DNA of 64,000 bases, from the NCBI RefSeq assembly GCF_004564375.1, contig NZ_CP038267.1:3288501-3352500 (forward strand), written 5' to 3'. The DNA comes from Nocardioides euryhalodurans. Its GTDB lineage: Bacteria > Actinomycetota > Actinomycetes > Propionibacteriales > Nocardioidaceae. The translations under genes were made by a program, and so were the position numbers. The notes beneath the pieces were generated by a model, which saw nothing but the letters and a program-made list of their open reading frames with translations, ran no database searches and had not been told where the DNA came from. This document shows, piece by piece, positions 8,708 to 17,566 of the stretch (position 1 is the first letter of the stretch; each line of letters begins with the position of its first letter).

Positions 8708-9244
8708 TCAGGCGCGGCTGGGCGCCTGCGGAGGACCGCGACCCGGGGCGGTCGCGAGGTCGAGCCGCGCCAGCAGCACGCCGAGGTCGCGCAGCACGAG
8801 GCCGCGGTCGTGGCGGCCGCCGGCGTAGGGCAGCGCGAGCGCGAGGACGGTGAGCACCTGGTGGGCGGCACGGGAGCAGAGCTGCCAGACCAGGGCGGTC
8901 AGCAGCGTGACCGCCGTGTGGGCTGCCAGCATCTGCCAGGTCCAGAGCCCCTGGCCGGTTGCGGCGGCGTGAGCCGCGTGCTCACCGGCCCCCGTGGCGA
9001 AAGCCGTGTGCAGGCCGACCTGTGCGAGCGCGACGGCCGGGAGCAGCACCACGGGTCGGACGCTGCCGCGCAGGACCAGGCGGCTGGCCGCGAGCACCAG
9101 CCCGCCGAGCGCCAGCAGACCGGGTCCGGAGGGCAGGTGGCCGCCGGCCCAGGTGTGGGCGCAGGTCGCGCCCGCCATGACCAGGACGGTCGCCGCCACC
9201 GCACGCCACCCGGCGTACGGCGCTCGCTCGGACCGGACCGTCAC
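8708..9244 (-). CDS. Small multi-pass membrane protein upstream of the ycnI/copCD pair
   Basis: A 178-residue protein with about four hydrophobic helices (VAATVLVMAGATCAHTWAGG, LLALGGLVLAASRLVL, VVLLPAVALAQVGLHTAF, AAHTAVTLLTALVWQL) and a charged C-terminal tail. Several His residues sit near membrane ends (CAHTW, GEHAAHAAA, AAHTA). Its position directly upstream of ycnI and the copCD fusion on the same strand is recurrent in actinobacteria, but the function is unknown. The GTG start has CATGAT ending 6 nt before it, so it is probably leaderless. Confidence 0.75.
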   Translation of the reverse strand: MTVRSERAPYAGWRAVAATVLVMAGATCAHTWAGGHLPSGPGLLALGGLVLAASRLVLRGSVRPVVLLPAVALAQVGLHTAFATGAGEHAAHAAATGQGLWTWQMLAAHTAVTLLTALVWQLCSRAAHQVLTVLALALPYAGGRHDRGLVLRDLGVLLARLDLATAPGRGPPQAPSRA

Positions 9245-9304
9245 GGCGCCATCATGTCAGGTGCCCGGCGGGGTGTTCGGCGGAGCAGTGCGACGATGGG
9301 GGTC

Positions 9305-9760
9305 ATGCACGACTTCCACGTGGTCGACCCGTCGTCGCCGCCGGCTCGGTGGGCGATGGAGCAGTACTTCTCCGAGATCGGCCAGGCCTTCGGCTTCGAG
9401 GCCGGTTCGGCGCTCGACGACGCCGTGCAGGCGTACGCCCCGCCGCGTGGCCTGTTCGTCCTGGCGGGGCCGGACGACGAGCCCGTGGCGTGTGGTGCGG
9501 TGCAGTTCCTCGACCGGGACCGCGGTGAGATCAAGCGGATGTGGGTGGCGCCCTGGGCGCGGGGCCGGGGGCTGGCCGCCGCGCTGCTGGCCTACCTGGA
9601 GGGCCTGATCCGCGAGTCCGGACGGGGGCAGTCGCTGCTCGACACCAACAGCAGCCTCACGGTGGCGGTGTCGCTCTACGAGTCGCGTGGCTACCACCGC
9701 GTGGAGGACTACAACGGCAACGCCGACGCCGACGTGTGGTTCGCCAAGGACCTGGACTGA
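9305..9760 (+). CDS. GNAT-family N-acetyltransferase
   Basis: A 151-residue acetyltransferase. Motif A is clear (IKRMWVAPWARGRGLAAALLAYLE), followed by LLDTNSSLTVAVSLYESRGYHRV, the motif B region. The ATG is preceded by GACGAT at the 7-nt leaderless spacing; an ATG three codons upstream overlaps that hexamer and is less likely. It is divergent from the small membrane protein. The substrate is unknown. Confidence 0.88.
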   Translation: MHDFHVVDPSSPPARWAMEQYFSEIGQAFGFEAGSALDDAVQAYAPPRGLFVLAGPDDEPVACGAVQFLDRDRGEIKRMWVAPWARGRGLAAALLAYLEGLIRESGRGQSLLDTNSSLTVAVSLYESRGYHRVEDYNGNADADVWFAKDLD

Positions 9761-9829
9761 CCCACGACCGGTCTTGACCGGCCTCGCGCCCGGTCCCACT
9801 GTGGGAGGAACCCGAGAAGGGGGACGCCG

Positions 9830-10636
9830 ATGGGTACGCAGGCCGATCGCGTCGCCGAGTTCCGCCGGCTGCACGCCTCCGGCTGCTTCGTGATGCCCAA
9901 CCCGTGGGACGCCGGCACCGCCCGCGCCCTCGAGCAGCTGGGGTTCCCGGCCCTGGCCACCACCAGCGCCGGCCTCGCCTGGACGCTGGGCGTCACCGAC
10001 ACCGAGGTCACCGTCGACCAGACCCTCGCCCACCTCCGGGTCGTCGCGGACGTCGTCCGCGTCCCGGTGAACGCCGACTTCCAGGCCGGGTTCGCCGACT
10101 CCCCGTCGGGGGTCGCCGCCAACGTGGCACGGGCCGTCGACACGGGCATCGCCGGGTTGTCGATCGAGGACGCCTCGGGAGACCCGGCCGACCCGCTCCT
10201 CGAGCTCGACGTCGCGGTGGCGCGGTTGGCCGCGGCGCGACGCGCCATCGACGAGAGCGGTAGCGGGGTGCTGCTCACCGGGCGGTCCGAGGGGTTCGTG
10301 GTGGGCCGACCGGACCTCGACGAGACGGTTCGCCGGCTGCTCGCCTACGCGGAGGCCGGGGCCGACTGCCTCTACGCCCCTCGGCTGACCACCCTGGAGC
10401 AGGTCGAGACGGTCGTCTCTGCGGTGGCGCCCAGGCCCGTCAACCTGCTCGCCAACGCCCCGTTCGTCACGGTCGCCGAGGCCGAGCGGCTCGGCGTACG
10501 GCGCATCAGTGTCGGTGGCACCCTCGCCCGGGCGGCCTGGGGAGGGTTCCTGGAGGCGGCTCGGGAGATCGCGGGCGCGGGCACCTTCACCGCCTTCGAG
10601 GGCCTGCCGGACGTCGAGGGGCTGCTCGCCCGCTGA
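9830..10636 (+). CDS. Isocitrate lyase/PEP mutase superfamily protein
   Basis: A 268-residue TIM-barrel protein of the phosphoenolpyruvate mutase/carboxyPEP mutase group: FVMPNPWDAGTARALEQLGF at the N-terminus, ATTSAG, then VPVNADFQAGFAD (metal-binding Asp region), GIAGLSIEDASG, and GRSEGFVVG. The usual KKCGH catalytic motif of isocitrate lyase is absent; GRSEGF takes the position found in oxaloacetate decarboxylase- or carboxyvinyl-carboxyphosphonate-type members. An AGAAGGGGGA SD lies 6 nt before the ATG. The substrate is not assignable. Confidence 0.88.
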   Translation: MGTQADRVAEFRRLHASGCFVMPNPWDAGTARALEQLGFPALATTSAGLAWTLGVTDTEVTVDQTLAHLRVVADVVRVPVNADFQAGFADSPSGVAANVARAVDTGIAGLSIEDASGDPADPLLELDVAVARLAAARRAIDESGSGVLLTGRSEGFVVGRPDLDETVRRLLAYAEAGADCLYAPRLTTLEQVETVVSAVAPRPVNLLANAPFVTVAEAERLGVRRISVGGTLARAAWGGFLEAAREIAGAGTFTAFEGLPDVEGLLAR

Positions 10637-10750
10637 CCGCTGGGCGACCCCGGCCGAGGTCAGCACTTGTACCGATGGCGTCTTCCGTGTCGTGACCCGA
10701 CGATGGCGGCAACGGCCCGCGCCGGCTCGGGCCTGGCCCCGGGAGGCGCC

Positions 10751-12925
10751 ATGACGACCCGCCAGCTGCTCACGACGACCGCCCTGCTCGTCGCGCTCTC
10801 GCCGGCAGTCGCCTCCGCCTCGCAGGGCGAACCGGAGGCCGACGCCGCCGGCGGTGCCGCAGCGGTCGCCGGCGCCGGCGGTGCGACGACCGTACGAGCG
10901 GTGCCGGAGGTGCTGGCCTCGCGCACCTGGCTCCGGCACCTTCGCCGCGACCTGCTGCCCTACTGGGAGATGCCGGTCGCGCTGGGCACGCCGCTGGGGA
11001 ACTACCCGTCCTGGCGCGACGGGGCAGGGGAGCTCGACCCGACCAGGGGAACCTGGCGTGGGGTCTCCACCCTCGCGCGGGGGGTGTACGGCTACAGCGT
11101 GGCCTTCCACCTGACGGGGGAGGAGCGGTACCTGACCTACGCCCGGGCGGGGTTGGAGTGGCTGGCGGAGCACGGGTTCGACGACGTCCGAGGCGGCTGG
11201 TACCGCGACCTCACGGAGACCGGTGAGCCGCTCGACCCCTCGGACAGCAAGCAGCTCTTCGACCTCGCGTCGCTGGGTCTCGCCTACGGCATGTACTTCA
11301 ACGTCACCCGGGAGCCCTGGGCCGAGGCAGGGCTGCTGCAGGTCCGCGACCTGATCTTCCAGCGCTACCACGACCCCGCGACCGGTCGGTTCTTCGACGC
11401 CCGGTCGGCCAACATGGCGCGCACGGTCGACATCGGCAACAACGGCGGCGACATCGTCAACATGCTGGTCCCCGGGACGGCGCTGCTGCTGCCCAACGCC
11501 GACCTGCTCACCGAGTCCTCCCGGCGCGCCCAGTTCCGCTCCGACCTCCGCGTGACCACGCAGGCGCTGATCGACCAGCACCGCAACCACACCTCACCCG
11601 AGACCTGGTGGTTCTGGGGGCGAACCGGGCGGATCGGCATCCACACCGCCCTGCAGACCGACTTCGGGCACACGATCAAGAGCCACGAGATGATCCACAA
11701 CGCCAACCAGGTGTTCGCGGACCGCCCGTGGGAGGCGTTGGCGTCCGACCGGGACCTGCTCCTCGCCACGGCATGGGACGAAGCCGCGGCGCGCTGGCAC
11801 GACGACCTGGTCGACTTCTCGGGCGCCGCCGAGCTCGACAGCCCCTGGTGGGTGCACAACGAGGCTGACCAGACCCTGGCCGCGCTGGACCTCCGCGAGG
11901 ACTTCGCCCGCAGCGGGTGGCTGGCGCGCAGCGCGCAGGGCTGGCTCGACGCGTTCGTCGACCCGGTGTTTCCCCACGAGACCTGGACCCGCCCCCTCCG
12001 CGACGGGAGCTTCATGGTTCCCGGCGGCGACGAGAAGGCCGGCCGGGGCAAGAACATGTACCACGTCTTCGAGCACGCGCTCGTGATGTATCTCCACGGC
12101 CGTGCGATGGAGGGTCGCCCGGCCACGCTGCACTACGCGCTGCCCGACGCCGTGGCCCTGACCGCCGAGGCCGAGCCCTACTGGTTCGACGCCACGACCG
12201 AGCACCGGGTGGTCGGCGGGGCGGTGGGCGTGCTCCCCGGGCACCGCCACGTCACGGTCGGGCTCTCCGGGCTCGACCAGGTGCCCGACCCGGTCTTCCC
12301 ACCGCCGGACGACGACGTCGCGCCGGTGAGCAGCGCCGAGCTCACGCCGCCCGCCAACGCGGCGGGCTGGAGCCGGACGCCGGTCAGGCTGACCCTCACC
12401 GCGACCGACGACCTCGCCGGCGTACGCGAGGTGCGGGCGCAGGTGCGCGACCTGACCGGTGGGTCCCCCGACGAGGCGTGGATCTCACCCGGCGACGAGG
12501 TCACCGTGGACTTCGCGGAGCAGGGTGACTACGAGGTCACCTTCGCGGCGGTCGACCGGGTCGGCAACACCGAGGACTCCCGGACGGTGCAGGTGCGTGT
12601 AGACCTCACTCCGCCGGTTCTCGCCGGTCTGCCGGCCCAGCCCTGCCTGATCTGGCCGCCGAACGGGCGGCTGGTGACGGTGGGCGACGTCACCGGCAGC
12701 GACGACCTGTCCGGCCTGTCGGACCTCGCCGTCGGCGTCACCGTCGACGAGCCGGCCGACGGGGACGTCGAGGTCCTCGACGGCGTGGTCCGTGTCCGCG
12801 CCGAGCGCGACGGCAGCGGGGACGGGCGTGCCTACACCGTCACGGGCGAAGCGACCGACACAGCGGGCAACGTCACCGTGGCGTCAGCCGTGTGCGAGGT
12901 GCCGCACGACCGACGCCCCTCGTAG
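10751..12925 (+). CDS. Secreted (alpha/alpha)6-barrel protein (AGE / C5-epimerase-like) with Ig-like C-terminus
   Basis: A 724-residue protein with a signal peptide (cleavage near VASASQ). Residues about 45-490 carry the alternating helix pattern of an (alpha/alpha)6 barrel related to N-acylglucosamine 2-epimerase or D-glucuronyl C5-epimerase families (GGWYRDLTETGEPLDPSD, LFDLASLGLAYGMYFNVT, IHNANQVF, HVFEHALVMYLHGRA). The C-terminal part, about 520-715, holds two Ig-like repeats of the type seen in secreted actinobacterial proteins (RLTLTATDDLAGVREV; FAAVDRVGNTEDSRTVQV). The start chosen has GGGAGG 4 nt upstream. It probably acts on an extracellular polysaccharide; the exact reaction is unknown. 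Confidence 0.75.
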   Translation: MTTRQLLTTTALLVALSPAVASASQGEPEADAAGGAAAVAGAGGATTVRAVPEVLASRTWLRHLRRDLLPYWEMPVALGTPLGNYPSWRDGAGELDPTRGTWRGVSTLARGVYGYSVAFHLTGEERYLTYARAGLEWLAEHGFDDVRGGWYRDLTETGEPLDPSDSKQLFDLASLGLAYGMYFNVTREPWAEAGLLQVRDLIFQRYHDPATGRFFDARSANMARTVDIGNNGGDIVNMLVPGTALLLPNADLLTESSRRAQFRSDLRVTTQALIDQHRNHTSPETWWFWGRTGRIGIHTALQTDFGHTIKSHEMIHNANQVFADRPWEALASDRDLLLATAWDEAAARWHDDLVDFSGAAELDSPWWVHNEADQTLAALDLREDFARSGWLARSAQGWLDAFVDPVFPHETWTRPLRDGSFMVPGGDEKAGRGKNMYHVFEHALVMYLHGRAMEGRPATLHYALPDAVALTAEAEPYWFDATTEHRVVGGAVGVLPGHRHVTVGLSGLDQVPDPVFPPPDDDVAPVSSAELTPPANAAGWSRTPVRLTLTATDDLAGVREVRAQVRDLTGGSPDEAWISPGDEVTVDFAEQGDYEVTFAAVDRVGNTEDSRTVQVRVDLTPPVLAGLPAQPCLIWPPNGRLVTVGDVTGSDDLSGLSDLAVGVTVDEPADGDVEVLDGVVRVRAERDGSGDGRAYTVTGEATDTAGNVTVASAVCEVPHDRRPS

Positions 12926-12948
12926 CCGGGCTGCTCGGGCCGGCGACC

Positions 12949-13593
12949 TCACGCGGGGAACTTCACCCCGGTGTTGGCGTGGCAGCGGTAGCCGTACGGG
13001 TTCTTCGCGAGGTACTGCTGGTGCGGGTCCTCGGCGTAGTAGTACGGCGTCTCGGACGCAGGACGGATCTCGGTCGTGATCGCGCCGAGCCGGCGGCGCG
13101 CGAGCTCGTCGCCGTAGACCTTGGTCAGCTCCGCCGCGGTCTGCTCCTGCTCGGGAGTCGTCCAGTAGATCGCTGAGCGGTACTGGGTGCCGACGTCGTT
13201 GCCCTGCCGCATGCCCTGGGTCGGGTCGTGGACCTCGAAGAACTTCTTCACCAGGTCGGCGTACGAGACCACCGCGGGGTCGAAGACGATGCGGATCGCC
13301 TCGGTGTGGCCGGTCCGGCCGCTGCACACCTCCTCGTACGTCGGGTGCGGGCTCACGCCGCCGGCGTAGCCCACCGACGTCGACCAGACTCCGGGCAGCT
13401 GCCAGTAGATCTCCTCGGCGCCCCAGAAGCAGCCGAGGCCGAAGATCGCGACCTCGTGGCCGTCGGGGACCTCGTCGGTCACGACGGGGGTGTGGAGCAC
13501 GACGTGATCGCCGAGGCTCCACGGGCGCTCGGAACGGCCCGGCAGGGCCTGCTCGGGGGTGATCATCTCGGTCTTCCTGCTCAGGCCGAACAT
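12949..13593 (-). CDS. msrA: Peptide-methionine (S)-S-oxide reductase MsrA
   Basis: A 214-residue protein with the MsrA catalytic motif FGLGCFWGAEE (Cys55), the GYAGG motif and the downstream HTEAIRIVFDP and IYWTTPEQ stretches. It reduces methionine-S-sulfoxide in proteins, using thioredoxin and resolving cysteines. The ATG has a GAGGAGC SD 6 nt upstream. The gene is divergent from metB. Its upstream region holds a GGTGGAG/CTCCACC inverted repeat at 13615-13634. Confidence 0.96.
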   Translation of the reverse strand: MFGLSRKTEMITPEQALPGRSERPWSLGDHVVLHTPVVTDEVPDGHEVAIFGLGCFWGAEEIYWQLPGVWSTSVGYAGGVSPHPTYEEVCSGRTGHTEAIRIVFDPAVVSYADLVKKFFEVHDPTQGMRQGNDVGTQYRSAIYWTTPEQEQTAAELTKVYGDELARRRLGAITTEIRPASETPYYYAEDPHQQYLAKNPYGYRCHANTGVKFPA

Positions 13594-13697
13594 CGGTGCT
13601 CCTCGTCTGGAGGCGGTGGAGTGGGGCCTCCACCCTGCCCAACAACGGAGGCCCTCCCAACCTTCCCACCGTCCCGGGCGTGAGTAGGGTCGGTCAC

Positions 13698-14861
13698 GTG
13701 AGCCAGGAGCATGCGGAGAAGGCCGGTTTCGAGACGCGCGCGATCCACGCCGGATACGAGCCGGACCCGACGACCGGGGCCGTGATCCCGCCGATCTACG
13801 CCACCTCCACCTACAAGCAGGACGGCGTGGGCGGCCTGCGCGGCGGGTACGAGTACAGCCGCTCCGCCAACCCCACCCGGACCGCCCTCGAGGGCGCGCT
13901 GGCGGCGGTCGAGGAGGGCGAGCGCGGCTTCGCCTTCGCCTCCGGCCTGGCCTCGGAGGACACCCTGCTCCGCACGGTCTGCCGGCCCGGCGACCACGTC
14001 GTGATCCCCGACGACGCGTACGGCGGCACCCACCGGTTGTTCGACAAGGTCGAGCAGGCCTGGGGGCTCGCCCACAGCCCGGCGCCGGTCTCCGACGTCG
14101 ACGCAGTCCGCGCGGCGATCCGCCCCGGCGAGACGAAGATCGTCTGGGTCGAGACGCCGACCAACCCGCTGCTCAACATCGGCGACATCGAGGCGCTCGC
14201 GGGCCTGGCCCACGAGGCCGGCGCGATCCTCGTCGTCGACAACACCTTCGCCTCGCCGTACCTCCAGCAGCCGCTCACGCTCGGCGCCGACGTCGTGATG
14301 CACTCCACGACCAAGTACGTCGGCGGCCACTCCGACGTCGTCGGGGGCGCCCTCGTGGTGCGTGACCTCGACCTGGCCGAGCGGGTGGCCTACCACCAGA
14401 ACGCGCTCGGCGCGGTCCCCGGCCCGTTCGACGCGTTCCTCACCCACCGCGGCCTCAAGACGCTCGGCGTGCGGATGGACCGCCACTGCGACAACGCCGA
14501 GGCCGTCGTCGACTTCCTCACCGGTCATCCGGCCGTCACCCAGGTGATCTACCCCGGCCTGGCCGAGCACCCCGGCCACGAGGTCGCCGCCCGCCAGATG
14601 ACGCGCTTCGGCGGGATGGTCTCGTTCCGGGTCAGCGGTGGGGAGCAGCACGCCCTCGAGGTCTGCGACCGGGCCCGCGTGTTCACGCTGGGCGAGTCGC
14701 TGGGTGGGGTCGAGAGCCTCATCGAGCACCCCGGCCGGATGACCCACGCCAGCGTCGCCGGCACCGACCTCGAGGTCCCGGCCGACCTGATCCGTCTCAG
14801 CGTCGGGATCGAGACCGCCACCGACCTGGTCGCGGACCTGGAGCAGGCCCTCGGTGACTGA
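13698..14861 (+). CDS. metB: Cystathionine gamma-synthase
   Basis: A 387-residue PLP enzyme of the Cys/Met metabolism family: ETRAIHAGYEPDPTTGAV, EYSRSANPTRTALEGALA, DDAYGGTHRLFDKV, WVETPTNPLLNI, VVDNTFASPY, and the PLP-lysine motif STTKYVGGHSD (Lys206). The end GRMTHASV fits gamma-synthases that use O-succinyl- or O-acetylhomoserine with cysteine. The GTG start is preceded by TAGGGT at 7 nt and has no SD. The stop overlaps the next start by 8 bp. It corresponds to metB upstream of greA in M. tuberculosis. Confidence 0.93.
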   Translation: MSQEHAEKAGFETRAIHAGYEPDPTTGAVIPPIYATSTYKQDGVGGLRGGYEYSRSANPTRTALEGALAAVEEGERGFAFASGLASEDTLLRTVCRPGDHVVIPDDAYGGTHRLFDKVEQAWGLAHSPAPVSDVDAVRAAIRPGETKIVWVETPTNPLLNIGDIEALAGLAHEAGAILVVDNTFASPYLQQPLTLGADVVMHSTTKYVGGHSDVVGGALVVRDLDLAERVAYHQNALGAVPGPFDAFLTHRGLKTLGVRMDRHCDNAEAVVDFLTGHPAVTQVIYPGLAEHPGHEVAARQMTRFGGMVSFRVSGGEQHALEVCDRARVFTLGESLGGVESLIEHPGRMTHASVAGTDLEVPADLIRLSVGIETATDLVADLEQALGD

Positions 14862-16239
14862 GGCCGCCGGGTCCGGTGGGGCGCTGGTCTGCGTCGACTT
14901 CGGCTCCACCTTCACCAAGGCCTCGCTCGTCGACCTCGCCGAGGGGCGGATCGTCGCCGCCGCCAGCCACCCGACCACGATCGGCACCGACGTCCTCGAC
15001 GGGTTTGCCGCCTGCCGTGACGAGCTGGCCCGCCAGGATCCCCGTGCCGCCGACGCCGCGGTGCTCGCCTGCTCGAGCGCGGGAGGCGGGCTGCGGGTCG
15101 CGGTGCTCGGCAACGAGGAGCTCGTCACCGCCGAGGCCGGCCGCCGGGTGGCGCTCTCCAGCGGCGGCAAGGTGGTCGCCGTGCACGCCCTCTCCTCGCC
15201 GCGTGTGCCTGACAACGGTCTGGAGGCCGTGCTCGGGCACACGGCGCCGGACGTGGTGCTGCTGACGGGCGGCACCGACGGCGGCAACGCCGAGTCCCTC
15301 GTGGCCGGCGCCCGCGCCCTCGTGGACGCCGGCTGGACCGGCCCCGTCGTCGTGGCGGGCTCGGTCGACGCCCACGACGAGGTCGCGGAGGTCCTGGCCG
15401 ACCTGCCCCACGTGATCGCCCCCAACGTGGTCCCGCGGATCGGGGTGCTCGCCCCCGACGGCGCCCGTGCCGCGATCCGCGAGATCTTCCTGGCCCACGT
15501 GATCGGCGGCAAGCACCTCAGCGCGAGCGACGACTTCCGCCGCATGGTCCGGGGTGCCACCCCGGACGTGGTGCTGGCCGGCGTCGAGCTGCTCGCGTAC
15601 GGACTCGACGAGGAGCATCCCGGGGCCGGGGACGTCGCGGTGGTCGACGTCGGCGGCGCCACGACCGACGTCCACAGCGTCGTGGCGCTCGACCCGGAGG
15701 ACGCCGGGCTCTCCCGCGAGGTCGTCGCCGTCACCCCCGTCACGCGCACCGTCGAGGGCGACCTCGGCATGCGCTGGTCGGCGCTCTCCACCGTCGAGGC
15801 CGCCGGTCTGACCGAGCTGGCCGCCGTGGCGAGCCGGCTCCGGGAGCAACCCGGACACCTCCCGGCCGACGACGCCGAGGCCGACGTCGACGAGCAGATC
15901 GCTCGCGCCGCCGTCGGACTGGCGCTGCGGCGCCACGCCGGACGTGCGCGCGTCGTCGTGAGCCCGGAGGGGCGCGTGGTCGAACGGACCGGCAAGGACC
16001 TCCGCGAGATCGACCTGCTGGTCGGCTCGGGCGGGGTGCTGCGCAACGGCCGTCCCGGGGTCACCGCTCGCGTCCTGGCCGACAGCCTCGGGGAGGACGT
16101 CGAGGGCGGCTGGCAGCTGCCACGGTCACCCCGTGTCGTGGTCGACGTCGAGTACGCCCTGTGTGCGATCGGGCTGCTGGCCCAGGACCACCCCGACGCG
16201 GCCCACCGCCTCGCGCAGCGGCTCGCGACCGCTGAGTAG
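14854..16239 (+). CDS. MutL (glutamate mutase-associated) family ATPase
   Basis: A 461-residue protein of the MutL/GlmL family, distinct from the mismatch-repair MutL. It starts with the ASKHA/actin-type phosphate-binding loop VCVDFGSTFTKASLVD, has a CSSAGGGLRV segment and DVVLLTGGTDGGN, and a second phosphate motif DVAVVDVGGATTDVHSV. These proteins accompany B12-dependent carbon-skeleton mutases and are thought to act as reactivating factors. No mutase subunit is in the window. The GTG overlaps metB by 8 bp, so it is translationally coupled to methionine synthesis. Confidence 0.85.
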   Translation: MTEAAGSGGALVCVDFGSTFTKASLVDLAEGRIVAAASHPTTIGTDVLDGFAACRDELARQDPRAADAAVLACSSAGGGLRVAVLGNEELVTAEAGRRVALSSGGKVVAVHALSSPRVPDNGLEAVLGHTAPDVVLLTGGTDGGNAESLVAGARALVDAGWTGPVVVAGSVDAHDEVAEVLADLPHVIAPNVVPRIGVLAPDGARAAIREIFLAHVIGGKHLSASDDFRRMVRGATPDVVLAGVELLAYGLDEEHPGAGDVAVVDVGGATTDVHSVVALDPEDAGLSREVVAVTPVTRTVEGDLGMRWSALSTVEAAGLTELAAVASRLREQPGHLPADDAEADVDEQIARAAVGLALRRHAGRARVVVSPEGRVVERTGKDLREIDLLVGSGGVLRNGRPGVTARVLADSLGEDVEGGWQLPRSPRVVVDVEYALCAIGLLAQDHPDAAHRLAQRLATAE

Positions 16240-16249
16240 CCTGTCGACC

Positions 16250-17566
16250 GTGGACGACGACGGAGACCGGTCCGGCCCCGGCGAGGAGCACGCGCCCCGC
16301 CGTCGCCTGCCGATCCTGCCCGGCCGCAGCCACGACGAGGGCCTCGCCGAGCGGTTGGCCCAGCAGTGGGCCACGGCCCGGGCCGAGCGTCGACCCGAGC
16401 CGCCCCCGCCGATCCGCAGCGGGCCGAGCAACGTCGCGCGCGCCCAGGTCCCGTACGGCGTCGACCTCGCCGCCGCGTGGGCCTGGCGCTTCCTCGTCAT
16501 CGCCGCCGCCGGCTACCTGCTGTTCCGCGTCATCGGCTTCTTCTCGGTCATCGCCCTCCCGATCGCGATCTCGTTGCTCATCGCGGCGCTCGTGGCCCCG
16601 CTCGTACGCCTCCTCGACCGCGCCCTGCCCCACCAGCTGTCCTCCGCGATCGTGGTCGTGGGAGGGCTGGCGTCGGTCGGGCTGCTGCTCACCTTCGTCG
16701 GCCAGCAGGTCGCGACGGGGGCGACCGACCTCGCCGACTCGGTCGTCGACGGGATCGGCCAGATCCGTGCCTGGCTCGAGGACGGACCCCTCAAGGTCAG
16801 CGACTCCCAGCTCGACGGCTACCTCACCGACGTGCAGCGCGCGATCACCGAGACCACCCGAGAGGGCGGGGTGCTCACCCAGATCGGCGAGGTCGGCACT
16901 GCCGTCGGCCATGTCGTCGCCGGCTTCTTCATCGTGCTGTTCGCGACCTTCTTCTTCATCGCCGACGGCGAACGGATCTGGGCGTGGACCGTCCGGCTCG
17001 CGCCCAGGGCCGCCCGCGAGAAGGTCGACAGCTCGGGCCAGGTCGCCTGGCGCAGCACCACCCAGTTCGTCCGCGCGACCGTGATCGTGGCGGCCGTCGA
17101 CGCGATCGGCGTGATGATCGTGGCGGCGGTCCTCGGGGTGCCCTTCGTGCTCGCCATCGGCGTGCTGGTCTTCCTCGGCGCCTTCGTCCCGATGGTCGGC
17201 GCCACGGTGGCCGGCACGGTCGCGATCCTCGTGGCGCTGGTGGACCAGGGCCCGATCACCGCCCTGCTGATGCTCGCCGGGGTCATCGCCGTGCAGCAGA
17301 TCGAGGGCCACGTGCTGCAGCCCTTCCTGATGGGCCGCTTCGTGTCGGTGCACCCGCTGGGGGTGATCGTCGCGATCGGTTGCGGCGTGCTGGTCGCCGG
17401 CATCGCCGGGGCGCTCGTGGCCGTGCCGCTCGCCTCGGCCGTCAACGCCGTGGTCCAGCACCTCGCGAGCCAGACCGACGTCGGCGAGGACCCGCAGCAG
17501 GCGCTGGCGGACGAGGTCGAGCGCGAACCCGTGGAACCCGTCGAGGAGGAGACCCCCGGTGACTGA
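16250..17566 (+). CDS. AI-2E family transporter (PerM-like)
   Basis: A 438-residue membrane protein: a charged 70-residue cytoplasmic N-terminus, two or three helices (RFLVIAAAGYLLFRVIGFF, VIALPIAISLLIAALVAPLVR), a long amphipathic region and a C-terminal block with the family pattern FLGAFVPMVGATVAGTVA and QQIEGHVLQPFLMG. An acidic tail ends the protein. Some members export autoinducer-2 and others are ion antiporters, so the substrate is open. The GTG start has TAGCCT ending 7 nt before it. The stop overlaps the ilvA start by 8 bp. M. tuberculosis has a homologue in the same genomic neighbourhood (Rv1101c). Confidence 0.9.
   Translation: MDDDGDRSGPGEEHAPRRRLPILPGRSHDEGLAERLAQQWATARAERRPEPPPPIRSGPSNVARAQVPYGVDLAAAWAWRFLVIAAAGYLLFRVIGFFSVIALPIAISLLIAALVAPLVRLLDRALPHQLSSAIVVVGGLASVGLLLTFVGQQVATGATDLADSVVDGIGQIRAWLEDGPLKVSDSQLDGYLTDVQRAITETTREGGVLTQIGEVGTAVGHVVAGFFIVLFATFFFIADGERIWAWTVRLAPRAAREKVDSSGQVAWRSTTQFVRATVIVAAVDAIGVMIVAAVLGVPFVLAIGVLVFLGAFVPMVGATVAGTVAILVALVDQGPITALLMLAGVIAVQQIEGHVLQPFLMGRFVSVHPLGVIVAIGCGVLVAGIAGALVAVPLASAVNAVVQHLASQTDVGEDPQQALADEVEREPVEPVEEETPGD

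Noticed and set aside
13615..13634. GGTGGAG-N6-CTCCACC inverted repeat between msrA and metB
   Set aside because: A possible operator, but with no known regulator nearby and a purine/pyrimidine-biased short arm it is not better than background.
14797..16064. Very long open frames antisense to metB and the MutL-type gene (also at 3967-6183, 16061-17896, 21548-24160, 44914-47088 and elsewhere)
   Set aside because: They are shadows typical of very high-GC coding DNA: low-complexity Arg/Gly/Ala/Asp composition, no family motifs, and fully covered by recognised genes on the other strand.
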